64,000 nt of DNA from Mycolicibacterium peregrinum. Lineage in GTDB: Bacteria; Actinomycetota; Actinomycetes; Mycobacteriales; Mycobacteriaceae. Below, one piece after another: positions 18,513-25,737 of the stretch. The position numbers and the translations under genes were made by a program. Below the pieces are notes generated by a model. That model saw nothing but the letters and a program-made list of their open reading frames with translations, ran no database searches and was not told the origin of the DNA. Every line of letters begins with the position of its first letter. The stretch's first letter is position 1. The stretch is taken from contig NZ_LZSO01000027.1 in assembly GCF_001665785.1 (NCBI RefSeq), positions 1-64,000 of the forward strand, in the 5' to 3' direction.

Positions 18513-19151
18513 CTACTGATAGGCGTAGAAGCCGGCCTCGGCGATCCTGCGCCGCTGCTCGGCGCTGACGTCGACGTCGGCCGGCGACAGCAGGAACACC
18601 TTCGTCGCCACCTTGTCGAACGATCCGCGCAGTGCGAACGCCAGCCCGGCGGCGAAGTCGACCAGGCGCTTTGCGTCGGCGTTGTCCATCGACACCAGGT
18701 CCATGATCACCGGGGTGCCGTCCCGGAACCGCTCGCCGATGGTGCGTGCCTCGCTGTAGTCCTTGGGCCGCAGGGTGGTGATCTTCGCCAGCGGGCTGCC
18801 TGCTTCGAACAGCTCGGCCATCCGGCGGGGATCCATCGCCAGGGCGCCCCGGGTGGATCCGGACAGGGCGCCCAGACGCGGTGCGGCACGGTCGAATTCG
18901 CGGGGGGCGCGCATCCGGGCATCGAACCGCTGCTCGTCGGCGAAACCTCCGGGATACCCACCCCGGTAGGCCGGGCCCTCGTCGTACTCGGGAGCCTCGT
19001 AGCCGTAGCTGTCCTCTTCGAACCGCTCGTCACGGGGACGCCGGGCGTAACTACGGGCCGCACCGCGATCGTCGTCCTCGTAGTACTCGTCGTCATAGTC
19101 CTCCATCGGCGCCATGCCGAAGTAGGCCTTGACCTTGTGCAGTGTGCTCAT
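18513..19151 (-). CDS. sepF: cell division protein SepF
   Basis: A 212-residue SepF, the actinobacterial membrane anchor for FtsZ. It has an N-terminal amphipathic segment MSTLHKVKAYFGMAP, a long acidic/Tyr-rich linker (DYDDEYYEDDD, GYEAPEYDEG) and the C-terminal SepF beta domain (about 110-212) containing TPVIMDLVSMDNADAKRLVDF. I chose the ATG at 19151 because it starts at the amphipathic helix and overlaps the yggS stop by 4 bp. It is co-transcribed with ftsZ, matching its role at the Z-ring. Confidence 0.96.
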   Translation of the reverse strand: MSTLHKVKAYFGMAPMEDYDDEYYEDDDRGAARSYARRPRDERFEEDSYGYEAPEYDEGPAYRGGYPGGFADEQRFDARMRAPREFDRAAPRLGALSGSTRGALAMDPRRMAELFEAGSPLAKITTLRPKDYSEARTIGERFRDGTPVIMDLVSMDNADAKRLVDFAAGLAFALRGSFDKVATKVFLLSPADVDVSAEQRRRIAEAGFYAYQ

Positions 19152-19981
19152 CTCGGCGACCCTTCTGCTGACGATGGGGGTGGTGGTGTCTGTGATGAAG
19201 ATGTGACTGGTGTGACTACTTCCGGTGACGTTAGCGGGCGTTGCCCCATCAGCGCGGTTCCGACACGCACACACGTCGATCCGTGTTTGACGGCGCTTTC
19301 GAGATCTCCGGACATTCCCGCCGACAGCTCGAGCCGGTGCTGGTAGTCGCGCTGCACCCGGTCCCGCTCGGCGGCCAGCCGCGCAAAAGCGTCGTCGGGA
19401 TCCCACGCCAGTGGCGGGATTCCCATCAGGCCGACGAACTCCAACGCCTCGGCGGAGTTCGCTGACCCACAGATTTCGTCGACGAGATCGGGGGCGTCCA
19501 CATCGACACCGCCCCGTTCGGTATCGCCGTCGAGACTGATCTGGATGTACACGCGCAGCCGCTCGGTCCGCGCGCCCGCGTCCAAGGCCTCGCCCACGGC
19601 CCGGTCCAGTGCGGTCAGCAGACGGATGCTGTCGACCGAGTGCGCGGTGTGCGCCCAGCCCGCGACGGCCCGCGCCTTCTTCCGCTGGATGCGCCCCACC
19701 ATGTGCCAGCGAATCGGAACATCCGTTAATTCCGCGCGAACTGCATCGACTTTATCCGCGGCCTCTTGTTCGCGGGATTCACCAAATGCGAGGCACCCTA
19801 ATTTATTGAGAATAATGACATCGGAGGCCGGAAAGTATTTCGTGATCGGAAGCAATTCAATTTCATTGACATTTCGCCCGACCGATTCTGCGGCCCGCGC
19901 CAGACGGGCCCGCGCGGCACCGAGTGCGGCGGTCAACTGGGCCGTCCGATCGGCGTCACGCCCGCGCTGCACGGTGCTCAT
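19148..19981 (-). CDS. yggS: YggS/PLPBP family pyridoxal phosphate-binding protein
   Basis: A 277-residue alanine-racemase-like barrel protein that binds PLP (Schiff-base Lys in LLPITKYFP, about residue 48) and takes part in vitamin B6 and amino-acid homeostasis without known enzymatic turnover. Other family signatures are FGESREQEAADK, HMVGRIQRKKA (usually HxIGxLQxNK) and the glycine-rich phosphate site MSGDLESAVKHGSTCVRVGTALMG. The C-terminus has a Ser/Pro extension. It sits between pgeF and sepF. A stretch of this gene around 19790-19880 is markedly AT-rich with rare codons (see findings). Confidence 0.92.
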   Translation of the reverse strand: MSTVQRGRDADRTAQLTAALGAARARLARAAESVGRNVNEIELLPITKYFPASDVIILNKLGCLAFGESREQEAADKVDAVRAELTDVPIRWHMVGRIQRKKARAVAGWAHTAHSVDSIRLLTALDRAVGEALDAGARTERLRVYIQISLDGDTERGGVDVDAPDLVDEICGSANSAEALEFVGLMGIPPLAWDPDDAFARLAAERDRVQRDYQHRLELSAGMSGDLESAVKHGSTCVRVGTALMGQRPLTSPEVVTPVTSSSQTPPPPSSAEGSPR

Positions 19982-20022
19982 CTCAGTCTCACTCCAGGCT
20001 CATTCGGGGCCGGTTCCAGGCT

Positions 20023-20736
20023 TCATCCGCGCTGCTGCTCCATCCACACCACACTCGCCAGCCGTCCGGTCGGCGCGTCCCGGCGATGACTGAACAGTGC
20101 CCGGTCGGCGACCGTGCACCGCGGATCCACGTCGATCGCGGTGACACCCAAACCCGTTAACTGCCGGGCGATTCCGGCCCGCAGGTCCAAACCGGGCGTG
20201 CCGCGCGAGGTTGTCGTGCGGGCGCCGGGCAAGACCTCCTCGACCTCGGCCGCCATCGCTTCGGGCACCTCGTAGTTGGCGCCGCTGACCGCAGGGCCGA
20301 GCAGCACCGAGATGTCCCCGACCCGCGCCCCGGCGGCCAGCATCGCCTCGACCGTGCGGACCACGATGCCTTTCTGTGCGCCGACACGTCCGGCATGGAC
20401 CGCGGCGATCACCCCGGCGCGGGCATCGCCCATTAATACCGGGACACAATCGGCGGTCACCACAACCAAAGCCAAACGCGGGGTCGTCGTCACCAATGCG
20501 TCGGCATTATCGACCGCAGTGTCGCGCGGCCCGTCCACCGTGACGACGTGATCACTGTGCACCTGATTCATCCAGACCAGCGCGTCGGCCCCGACAGCGG
20601 CCGCGAGGCGACGCCGGTTCTGGGCCACGGCCGCCGGGTTGTCGCCGACATGGTCGCCGAGGTTGAAGGAATCGAAGGGGGGTGCCGAGACACCGCCGGC
20701 GCGGGTTGTCGTCACCCGCCGAATACGAATACTCAC
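20023..20736 (-). CDS. pgeF: PgeF/YfiH/LACC1-family multicopper-like purine nucleoside phosphorylase (Rv2149c-like)
   Basis: A 237-residue protein. The metal triad characteristic of the family is visible as H60 (NQVHSDH), C97 (VVTADCVPVL) and H114 (AVHAGRVGA). Family members were once called polyphenol oxidases; some cleave purine nucleosides or remove mis-incorporated serine from peptidoglycan precursors (E. coli PgeF), a role that would suit this dcw location. I chose the GTG at 20736; the open frame to 20883 would overlap ftsZ. The usual HAGWRG motif reads HAGRVG here, so activity toward the standard substrate is uncertain. Confidence 0.82.
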   Translation of the reverse strand: MSIRIRRVTTTRAGGVSAPPFDSFNLGDHVGDNPAAVAQNRRRLAAAVGADALVWMNQVHSDHVVTVDGPRDTAVDNADALVTTTPRLALVVVTADCVPVLMGDARAGVIAAVHAGRVGAQKGIVVRTVEAMLAAGARVGDISVLLGPAVSGANYEVPEAMAAEVEEVLPGARTTTSRGTPGLDLRAGIARQLTGLGVTAIDVDPRCTVADRALFSHRRDAPTGRLASVVWMEQQRG

Positions 20737-20770
20737 GATCCCAGTATCCGAACCCGCCGCCGGGCCCCGC

Positions 20771-21931
20771 TCAGTGCCGCATGAACGGTGGGACGTCGAC
20801 ATCGTCGTCGGCGATCCCGCCGTCTCCGTCGCCACCGACACTGACGGTGGCGCCATTGGTGTGTGGCGGGACGCTTGCTGCATCCGTCGGCTCGAACAGG
20901 GACGTGGTCACCTTGCCAGAGCGGGCCGAGGCGATCGGCTGGGTCGGTGCCGAGCTCGGACTGACCACCGGCTTGCGACTGGGCCCGGCCATGTCGAAGC
21001 CGGCCGCGATGACGGTGACCCGGACCTCGTCACCGAGCGAGTCGTCGATCACCGTGCCGAAGATGATGTTGGCCTCCGGGTGGGCCGCATCCTGCACGAG
21101 CGATGCCGCCTCGTTGATCTCGAACAGGCCCAGGTCACTGCCGCCGGCGACCGACAGCAGCACGCCCTGCGCGCCTTCCATGGAGGCTTCGAGCAGCGGC
21201 GAGTTGATCGCGATCTCGGCCGCCTTGAGCGCCCGGCCGTCGCCGCGCGCCGACCCGATGCCCATCAGAGCCGTGCCCGCGCCGCTCATCACGCCCTTGA
21301 CGTCGGCGAAGTCGACGTTGATCAGGCCGGGCGTGGTGATCAGGTCGGTGATGCCCTGGACACCGTTGAGGAGCACCTCGTCGGCACTGCGGAAGGCGTC
21401 CATCAACGACACCGCGGCGTCGCCCATCTGGAGCAGCCGGTCGTTGGGGATCACGATGAGTGTGTCGCAGCTCTCGCGCAGCGTCTGAATGCCGTTCTCG
21501 GCCTGGTTGCTTCGCCGCTTGCCCTCGAACGAGAACGGCCGCGTCACGACGCCGACCGTGAGCGCACCGAGCTTGCGGGCGATCGACGCGACGACGGGTG
21601 CGCCACCGGTTCCGGTGCCGCCGCCCTCACCGGCGGTGACGAACACCATGTCGGCGCCGCGCAGCAGCTCCTCGATGTCGTCCTTGGCGTCCTCGGCAGC
21701 CTTGCGGCCCACTTCGGGGTCCGCGCCTGCGCCGAGACCACGGGTCGAGTCACGGCCGACGTCGAGCTTGACGTCGGCGTCGCTCATCAGCAGTGCCTGT
21801 GCGTCGGTGTTGATCGCGATGAACTCGACCCCTTTGAGGCCCTGTTCGATCATCCGGTTGACGGCGTTGACACCGCCACCACCGATACCAACCACCTTGA
21901 TTACCGCGAGGTAGTTATGCGGGGGGGTCAT
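20771..21931 (-). CDS. ftsZ: cell division GTPase FtsZ
   Basis: A 386-residue tubulin homologue forming the cytokinetic Z-ring. The GTP-binding tubulin signature GGGTGTG is at 103-109, the T7 synergy loop NVDFADVKGVM provides the catalytic Asp, and the acidic C-terminal tail DDDVDVPPFMRH is the docking site for SepF and FtsW. The core is nearly the same as M. tuberculosis FtsZ, with the usual variable linker (about 318-365). A strong GGGAGGAAG ribosome site precedes the ATG. The 190-bp gap to ftsQ contains the structured element and the promoter signals. Confidence 0.98.
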   Translation of the reverse strand: MTPPHNYLAVIKVVGIGGGGVNAVNRMIEQGLKGVEFIAINTDAQALLMSDADVKLDVGRDSTRGLGAGADPEVGRKAAEDAKDDIEELLRGADMVFVTAGEGGGTGTGGAPVVASIARKLGALTVGVVTRPFSFEGKRRSNQAENGIQTLRESCDTLIVIPNDRLLQMGDAAVSLMDAFRSADEVLLNGVQGITDLITTPGLINVDFADVKGVMSGAGTALMGIGSARGDGRALKAAEIAINSPLLEASMEGAQGVLLSVAGGSDLGLFEINEAASLVQDAAHPEANIIFGTVIDDSLGDEVRVTVIAAGFDMAGPSRKPVVSPSSAPTQPIASARSGKVTTSLFEPTDAASVPPHTNGATVSVGGDGDGGIADDDVDVPPFMRH

Positions 21932-22008
21932 CGATCGTCTTCCTCCCAGGTCGGGTGTTCACAGTGTTCCTGGCGCCGAATCTTCCCTGGGGCAAACTCT
22001 CAACCTCA

Positions 22009-22014
22009 ACCATA
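22009..22014 (-). promoter_or_regulatory. ftsZ: candidate ftsZ promoter -10
   Basis: Minus-strand TATGGT fits TANNNT. A perfect TTGACA lies upstream on the same strand (22032-22027) but only 12 nt away, too close for a normal sigma-A pair, so the -35 assignment is unclear. A start near 22002 would give an ftsZ leader of about 70 nt. Confidence 0.4.
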
Positions 22015-22026
22015 GGCTTAGAGTTA

Positions 22027-22131
22027 TGTCAAGTAGTTCCGCGCAAACAGAACGGTAGGGGGACAACGCCGGTGATCGCGGCAGGCGCGCCGACGCGCCG
22101 CGCGGCAATTTTTGCCTGGAACTACTTGACA
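22027..22131. repeat. 14-bp perfect inverted repeat enclosing two hairpins, ftsQ-ftsZ gap
   Basis: TGTCAAGTAGTTCC (22027-22040) is the exact reverse complement of GGAACTACTTGACA (22118-22131), 77 nt apart. The right arm includes the ftsQ stop codon and its last two codons. Inside the loop are two perfect smaller palindromes: GGCGCG-CCGA-CGCGCC (22084-22099) and GGCAA-TTT-TTGCC (22104-22116). The ftsQ-ftsZ transcript could fold as a three-way structure; both arms also carry TTGACA. Confidence 0.75.
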
Positions 22132-23132
22132 GTCGGCAGATCTGGGCTGGAGACATCGTACGTATGGCCCGGCTGGGTCAGGAGGGCGGCCAGCTTCAGC
22201 GCCTTCTCGTCCGTCCGATCGTTGGTCCCCCACACCACAACCCGGCCGTCGGCCAGCGTCAGCGCGATCGAGGCCACCGACGGGGCCGCGATCCGGCCCA
22301 CCTGTGCGACCACATCCGGTGGCAGAGCCAACATCACCTCGAGCGCGGCCTTGGTGGCCGGATCCGCCGGACCCGGGTTGTCGGTGTCCAGATACGGCAA
22401 TGTCGGCGGTGGCGGTTCCGTGGCGAAATCGACTCCGTCGCGGTCGAACAGATGGGGACCGTCGGGATAGTCCTTGACCACCACCGGCACCCGCTCGACC
22501 ACCGTGATCCGCAGGGTGGACGGATACTCGCGCTGCACCCGTGCGGTGGCGACCCGACGGATCGTGGCCACCCGTTCGGCGACCGCATCCGTGTTGATCT
22601 GCAGCAGCGGCGTACCGGGCGCCACCGCAGCGGCGGCCAGCACCTGCTCCTGCGGGATTGCCGCCGCACCGTTGACCACCACATTGCGCGCCGCCATTGC
22701 CGGCGTGAAGTAGAGAACCAGGCCCAACGCCACCGCGACCACACTGACCAACGCCGACCAGAGCAGCACCTTCAGACCACGAATAGTGCTGCGGGCCACC
22801 GTGTTCGGACTATCCGAAGGTTGCCCGTTCACCTTGCGCTTGGCCTCGCGGCGAGCATGCTCGATCGCCACCGCCCGGTCGCGCGCGGCCCGGCGCTCCT
22901 CGCGCTCGCGGCGCGCGCGGCGGCGGGGGCCCTCATAGTCGGGTTCTGCCGCGGGCGGCACGTCGGATCCTGCCGCGGGCGGCACGTCAGATCCTGCCGC
23001 GGGCTCAGCGGACTCAGCCGTGGGGGAATCGCCGAGCTCGCCGGGGCCGGATTCCTCTTGAACCGGGCCGGATTCCACCGGAGCCGTTTCCTCGGTCGCC
23101 TCGTCGGGACCGCCGGGACCCGTTTCGGTCAC
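22122..23132 (-). CDS. ftsQ: cell division protein FtsQ
   Basis: A 336-residue bitopic divisome protein. It has a long charged cytoplasmic N-terminus (1-118) with an Arg/Glu-rich region, one TM (about 120-143), then an extracytoplasmic POTRA domain starting at RNVVVNG and the FtsQ beta domain. It links the early and late divisome with FtsL/FtsB. An in-frame tandem repeat GSDVPPAA-GSDVPPAA occurs at residues 47-62. The ATG overlaps the murC stop by 4 bp. The gene ends in a stop that is part of the inverted repeat before ftsZ. Confidence 0.95.
   Translation of the reverse strand: MTETGPGGPDEATEETAPVESGPVQEESGPGELGDSPTAESAEPAAGSDVPPAAGSDVPPAAEPDYEGPRRRARREREERRAARDRAVAIEHARREAKRKVNGQPSDSPNTVARSTIRGLKVLLWSALVSVVAVALGLVLYFTPAMAARNVVVNGAAAIPQEQVLAAAAVAPGTPLLQINTDAVAERVATIRRVATARVQREYPSTLRITVVERVPVVVKDYPDGPHLFDRDGVDFATEPPPPTLPYLDTDNPGPADPATKAALEVMLALPPDVVAQVGRIAAPSVASIALTLADGRVVVWGTNDRTDEKALKLAALLTQPGHTYDVSSPDLPTVK
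22951..22998 (-). repeat. 24-bp tandem duplication inside ftsQ
   Basis: Two adjacent 24-bp units (22951-22974 and 22975-22998) differ at a single base and encode the repeated octapeptide in the disordered FtsQ N-terminus. It is a likely site of copy-number variation between strains. Confidence 0.85.
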
Positions 23133-24589
23133 GGCGATTCCGTCGACGATCGGCCCGGCGCGGCGCGATTCGCCTTGATCCCGAGCTCGGTCACGATTTC
23201 CTTGCCCAGCATGGTCACGTCACCGGCCCCCATGGTGAGCACCACGTCACCCGCCTGCGCCGCGGCGGCAACGGCCGCGGCGACCGCCGAGAAGTCGGGA
23301 ACATAGGTGACCGGCGCGCTGACATGCTCGGCGACCGTGGCGCCGCTGATACCGGGCAGCGGCTGCTCCCGCGCGCCGTACACATCGAGCACGAAGACCT
23401 CGTCGGCCGCGCTGAGAGCCGATCCGAACTCGGTCGCGAAAGTCGCTGTGCGCGAGTACAAATGCGGTTGGAACGCGACGATGACCCGGCCGCCGGTCTG
23501 ATCCACGACTGTGCGGGCAGCCTCGAGGGTGGCCCGGACCTCGGTGGGATGGTGCGCATAGTCGTCGAAGACCCGGACGCCGCCCAGTGACCCGACCAGC
23601 TCGAAACGCCGTCGCACGCCCTCGAATCCGGCCAGTCCGTCGAGCACGGCCTCGGCCGGCGCACCCACCTCGATGGCCGCCAGCAGCGCAGCGAGTGCGT
23701 TGAGCGCCATGTGCCGGCCGGGCACCGCGAGCCGGATCGCGCGCGGATGCGTCTCACCGGCGAGCTGGATGTGGGCGACCGCCCCGGTCCCCTGCTGTTC
23801 CCAGCTCAGCAGGGTGCCTGCCAGATCGCCGGCGGGCGTGCTGCCGTACCGCAGCACCCGGATGCCCAGCGCGTCGGTGTGTTCGGCGAGCGCAGCCGCC
23901 CCCGGGTCATCCGTGCACACCACGAGCGCGCCACGGGGCGCGATGCGGTCGACGAATGCCGAGAACACCGCGGTGTAGGCCTGCTCGCTACCGAAGAAAT
24001 CCAGGTGGTCGGCTTCGATGTTGGTGACCACCGCGACATTCGGGGTGTACTCCAGCAGTGAGCCGTCACTCTCGTCGGCCTCGGCGACAAAGCACTTCCC
24101 GCTGCCGTGATGGGCGTTGGTGCCCGCCTCGCCCAGTTCCCCGCCCACCGCGAACGACGGGTCGAAACCGCTGTGCTGCAACGCCACGATGAGCATCGAG
24201 GTGGTGGTGGTCTTGCCGTGAGTACCCGTCACCATGAGCGTGGTGTAGCCGGCCATGAGCTTGGCCAGCACCACCGGCCGCAGGATGACCGGGATTCCGC
24301 GGCGCCTGGCCTCGACCAGTTCCGGATTGGTCTTGGGGATCGCGGCATGGGTGGTCACCACCGCGGTCGGCCCACCGGGCAACAGGTCCAGCGACGACGC
24401 GTCGTGACCGATTCTGACCTCGGCGCCACGGGCCCGCAGGGCCACGACACCGCGCGACTCCTTGGCGTCCGACCCGGACACCAGGCCACCGCGGTCCAGC
24501 AGAATCCGGGCCACGCCCGACATCCCGGCGCCGCCGATCCCGACCATGTGCACTCGCTGCAGTTCAGCCGGAAGTGAATTAGCGTTCAC
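23129..24589 (-). CDS. murC: UDP-N-acetylmuramate-L-alanine ligase MurC
   Basis: A 486-residue cytoplasmic Mur ligase that adds L-Ala (or Gly) to UDP-MurNAc. An N-terminal Rossmann motif GIGGAGMSGVARIL binds the UDP-sugar, the ATP loop GTHGKTTTT is at 122-130, and the C-terminal ligase domain includes DDYAHHPTE. The length is normal. It overlaps both ftsQ and murG by 4 bp. Confidence 0.97.
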   Translation of the reverse strand: MNANSLPAELQRVHMVGIGGAGMSGVARILLDRGGLVSGSDAKESRGVVALRARGAEVRIGHDASSLDLLPGGPTAVVTTHAAIPKTNPELVEARRRGIPVILRPVVLAKLMAGYTTLMVTGTHGKTTTTSMLIVALQHSGFDPSFAVGGELGEAGTNAHHGSGKCFVAEADESDGSLLEYTPNVAVVTNIEADHLDFFGSEQAYTAVFSAFVDRIAPRGALVVCTDDPGAAALAEHTDALGIRVLRYGSTPAGDLAGTLLSWEQQGTGAVAHIQLAGETHPRAIRLAVPGRHMALNALAALLAAIEVGAPAEAVLDGLAGFEGVRRRFELVGSLGGVRVFDDYAHHPTEVRATLEAARTVVDQTGGRVIVAFQPHLYSRTATFATEFGSALSAADEVFVLDVYGAREQPLPGISGATVAEHVSAPVTYVPDFSAVAAAVAAAAQAGDVVLTMGAGDVTMLGKEIVTELGIKANRAAPGRSSTESP

Positions 24590-25737
24590 TGCAGCCTCTT
24601 TCGTCGGGCGCGGGCGACATCCAGGGCGACCTGCGCCACCCGCCGAGCGGCGTCGGGATGGCCCGACAGCGAGGCGGCGGCCGTCATCGAGGCCAACCGG
24701 GCGTCGTCGGTCATCAGACCGGCGACCGTATCCGCCACGAATCCCCCGTCGAGCTGGGCATCGTCGACGACGATGCCGCCACCGGCCGAAACCACCGGCA
24801 GGGCGTTGAGCCGCTGCTCGCCGTTGCCGATCGGCAACGGGACGTACACCGCGGGCAGGCCCACTGCGGTCACCTCGGCAACCGTCATCGCCCCCGACCG
24901 GCAGATCGCCAGATCGGCTGCGGCATAGGCCAGGTCCATCCGGTCCAGATAAGGCACCGCGACGTACGGCGGTGCCCCCGCCGCGGCCGGCGGCAGATCG
25001 AGGGTGTTCTTCGGCCCATGCGCATGCAGTACCGAAACACCGGCAGCACCAAGAGCTTCGGCAGCCGCGGACACCGCGCGGTTGAGCGACTGCGCGCCCT
25101 GCGAACCACCGAACACCAACAGCACCTTGGCATCCGGCGCGAATCCGAAGAACGCCCTGGCCTCGGTGCGTAGCGCGGCGCGGTCCAGTGACGTGATCGA
25201 CGCGCGCACCGGCACGCCCACCACCTCGACGTTGCGCAGCCCCGGTTCGGGCACCGCCGAGAGCACCCGGCGGGCCGACACCGCGCCGACCCGGTTGGCC
25301 AGGCCGGCACTGGCATTGGCCTCGTGGACCACCACCGGCACGGCGCGCCGACGCCCGTGCACACCGAAGCCACCGCGGGCCGCGAGGTAGGCAGGCAGCG
25401 CGACATACCCGCCGAACCCGATCACCACGTCGGCCTCCACGCCGGCCAACACCGAACGGGTCTGACGGATCGCGGTCCGCACGCGCAGCGGCAACCGCAC
25501 CAGATCTCCCGACGGCTTGCGCGGCAACGGCACCGGGGTGATCAGCTCGAGGTCATAGCCGCGCTGCGGCACCAGGCGGGTTTCCAGACCGCGGGCGGTT
25601 CCGAGGGCCGTGATCCGGACCTGCGGATCGAGTTCCCGCAGCGCATCCGCCACCGCCATTGCCGGTTCGACGTGACCTGCCGTGCCACCACCGGCCAGAA
25701 CGACGGATATCCCCCGGTCGCTTCTACCCTCGCTCAC
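24586..25737 (-). CDS. murG: UDP-GlcNAc:lipid I N-acetylglucosaminyltransferase MurG
   Basis: A 383-residue GT28 glycosyltransferase that converts lipid I to lipid II at the inner face of the membrane. The N-terminal glycine-rich loop GGGTAGHVEPA binds the pyrophosphate of the lipid. The C-terminal GGSQGAQSLN and the UDP-GlcNAc site around CRSGAMTVAE are intact. The start MSEGRSDRG overlaps the ftsW stop by 4 bp. Confidence 0.97.
   Translation of the reverse strand: MSEGRSDRGISVVLAGGGTAGHVEPAMAVADALRELDPQVRITALGTARGLETRLVPQRGYDLELITPVPLPRKPSGDLVRLPLRVRTAIRQTRSVLAGVEADVVIGFGGYVALPAYLAARGGFGVHGRRRAVPVVVHEANASAGLANRVGAVSARRVLSAVPEPGLRNVEVVGVPVRASITSLDRAALRTEARAFFGFAPDAKVLLVFGGSQGAQSLNRAVSAAAEALGAAGVSVLHAHGPKNTLDLPPAAAGAPPYVAVPYLDRMDLAYAAADLAICRSGAMTVAEVTAVGLPAVYVPLPIGNGEQRLNALPVVSAGGGIVVDDAQLDGGFVADTVAGLMTDDARLASMTAAASLSGHPDAARRVAQVALDVARARRKRLQ

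Noticed and set aside
22027..22032. TTGACA as the -35 of the ftsZ promoter
   Set aside because: The only TANNNT element downstream on that strand (22014-22009) is just 12 nt away, too short for a sigma-A promoter. The hexamer is better explained as part of the inverted repeat.
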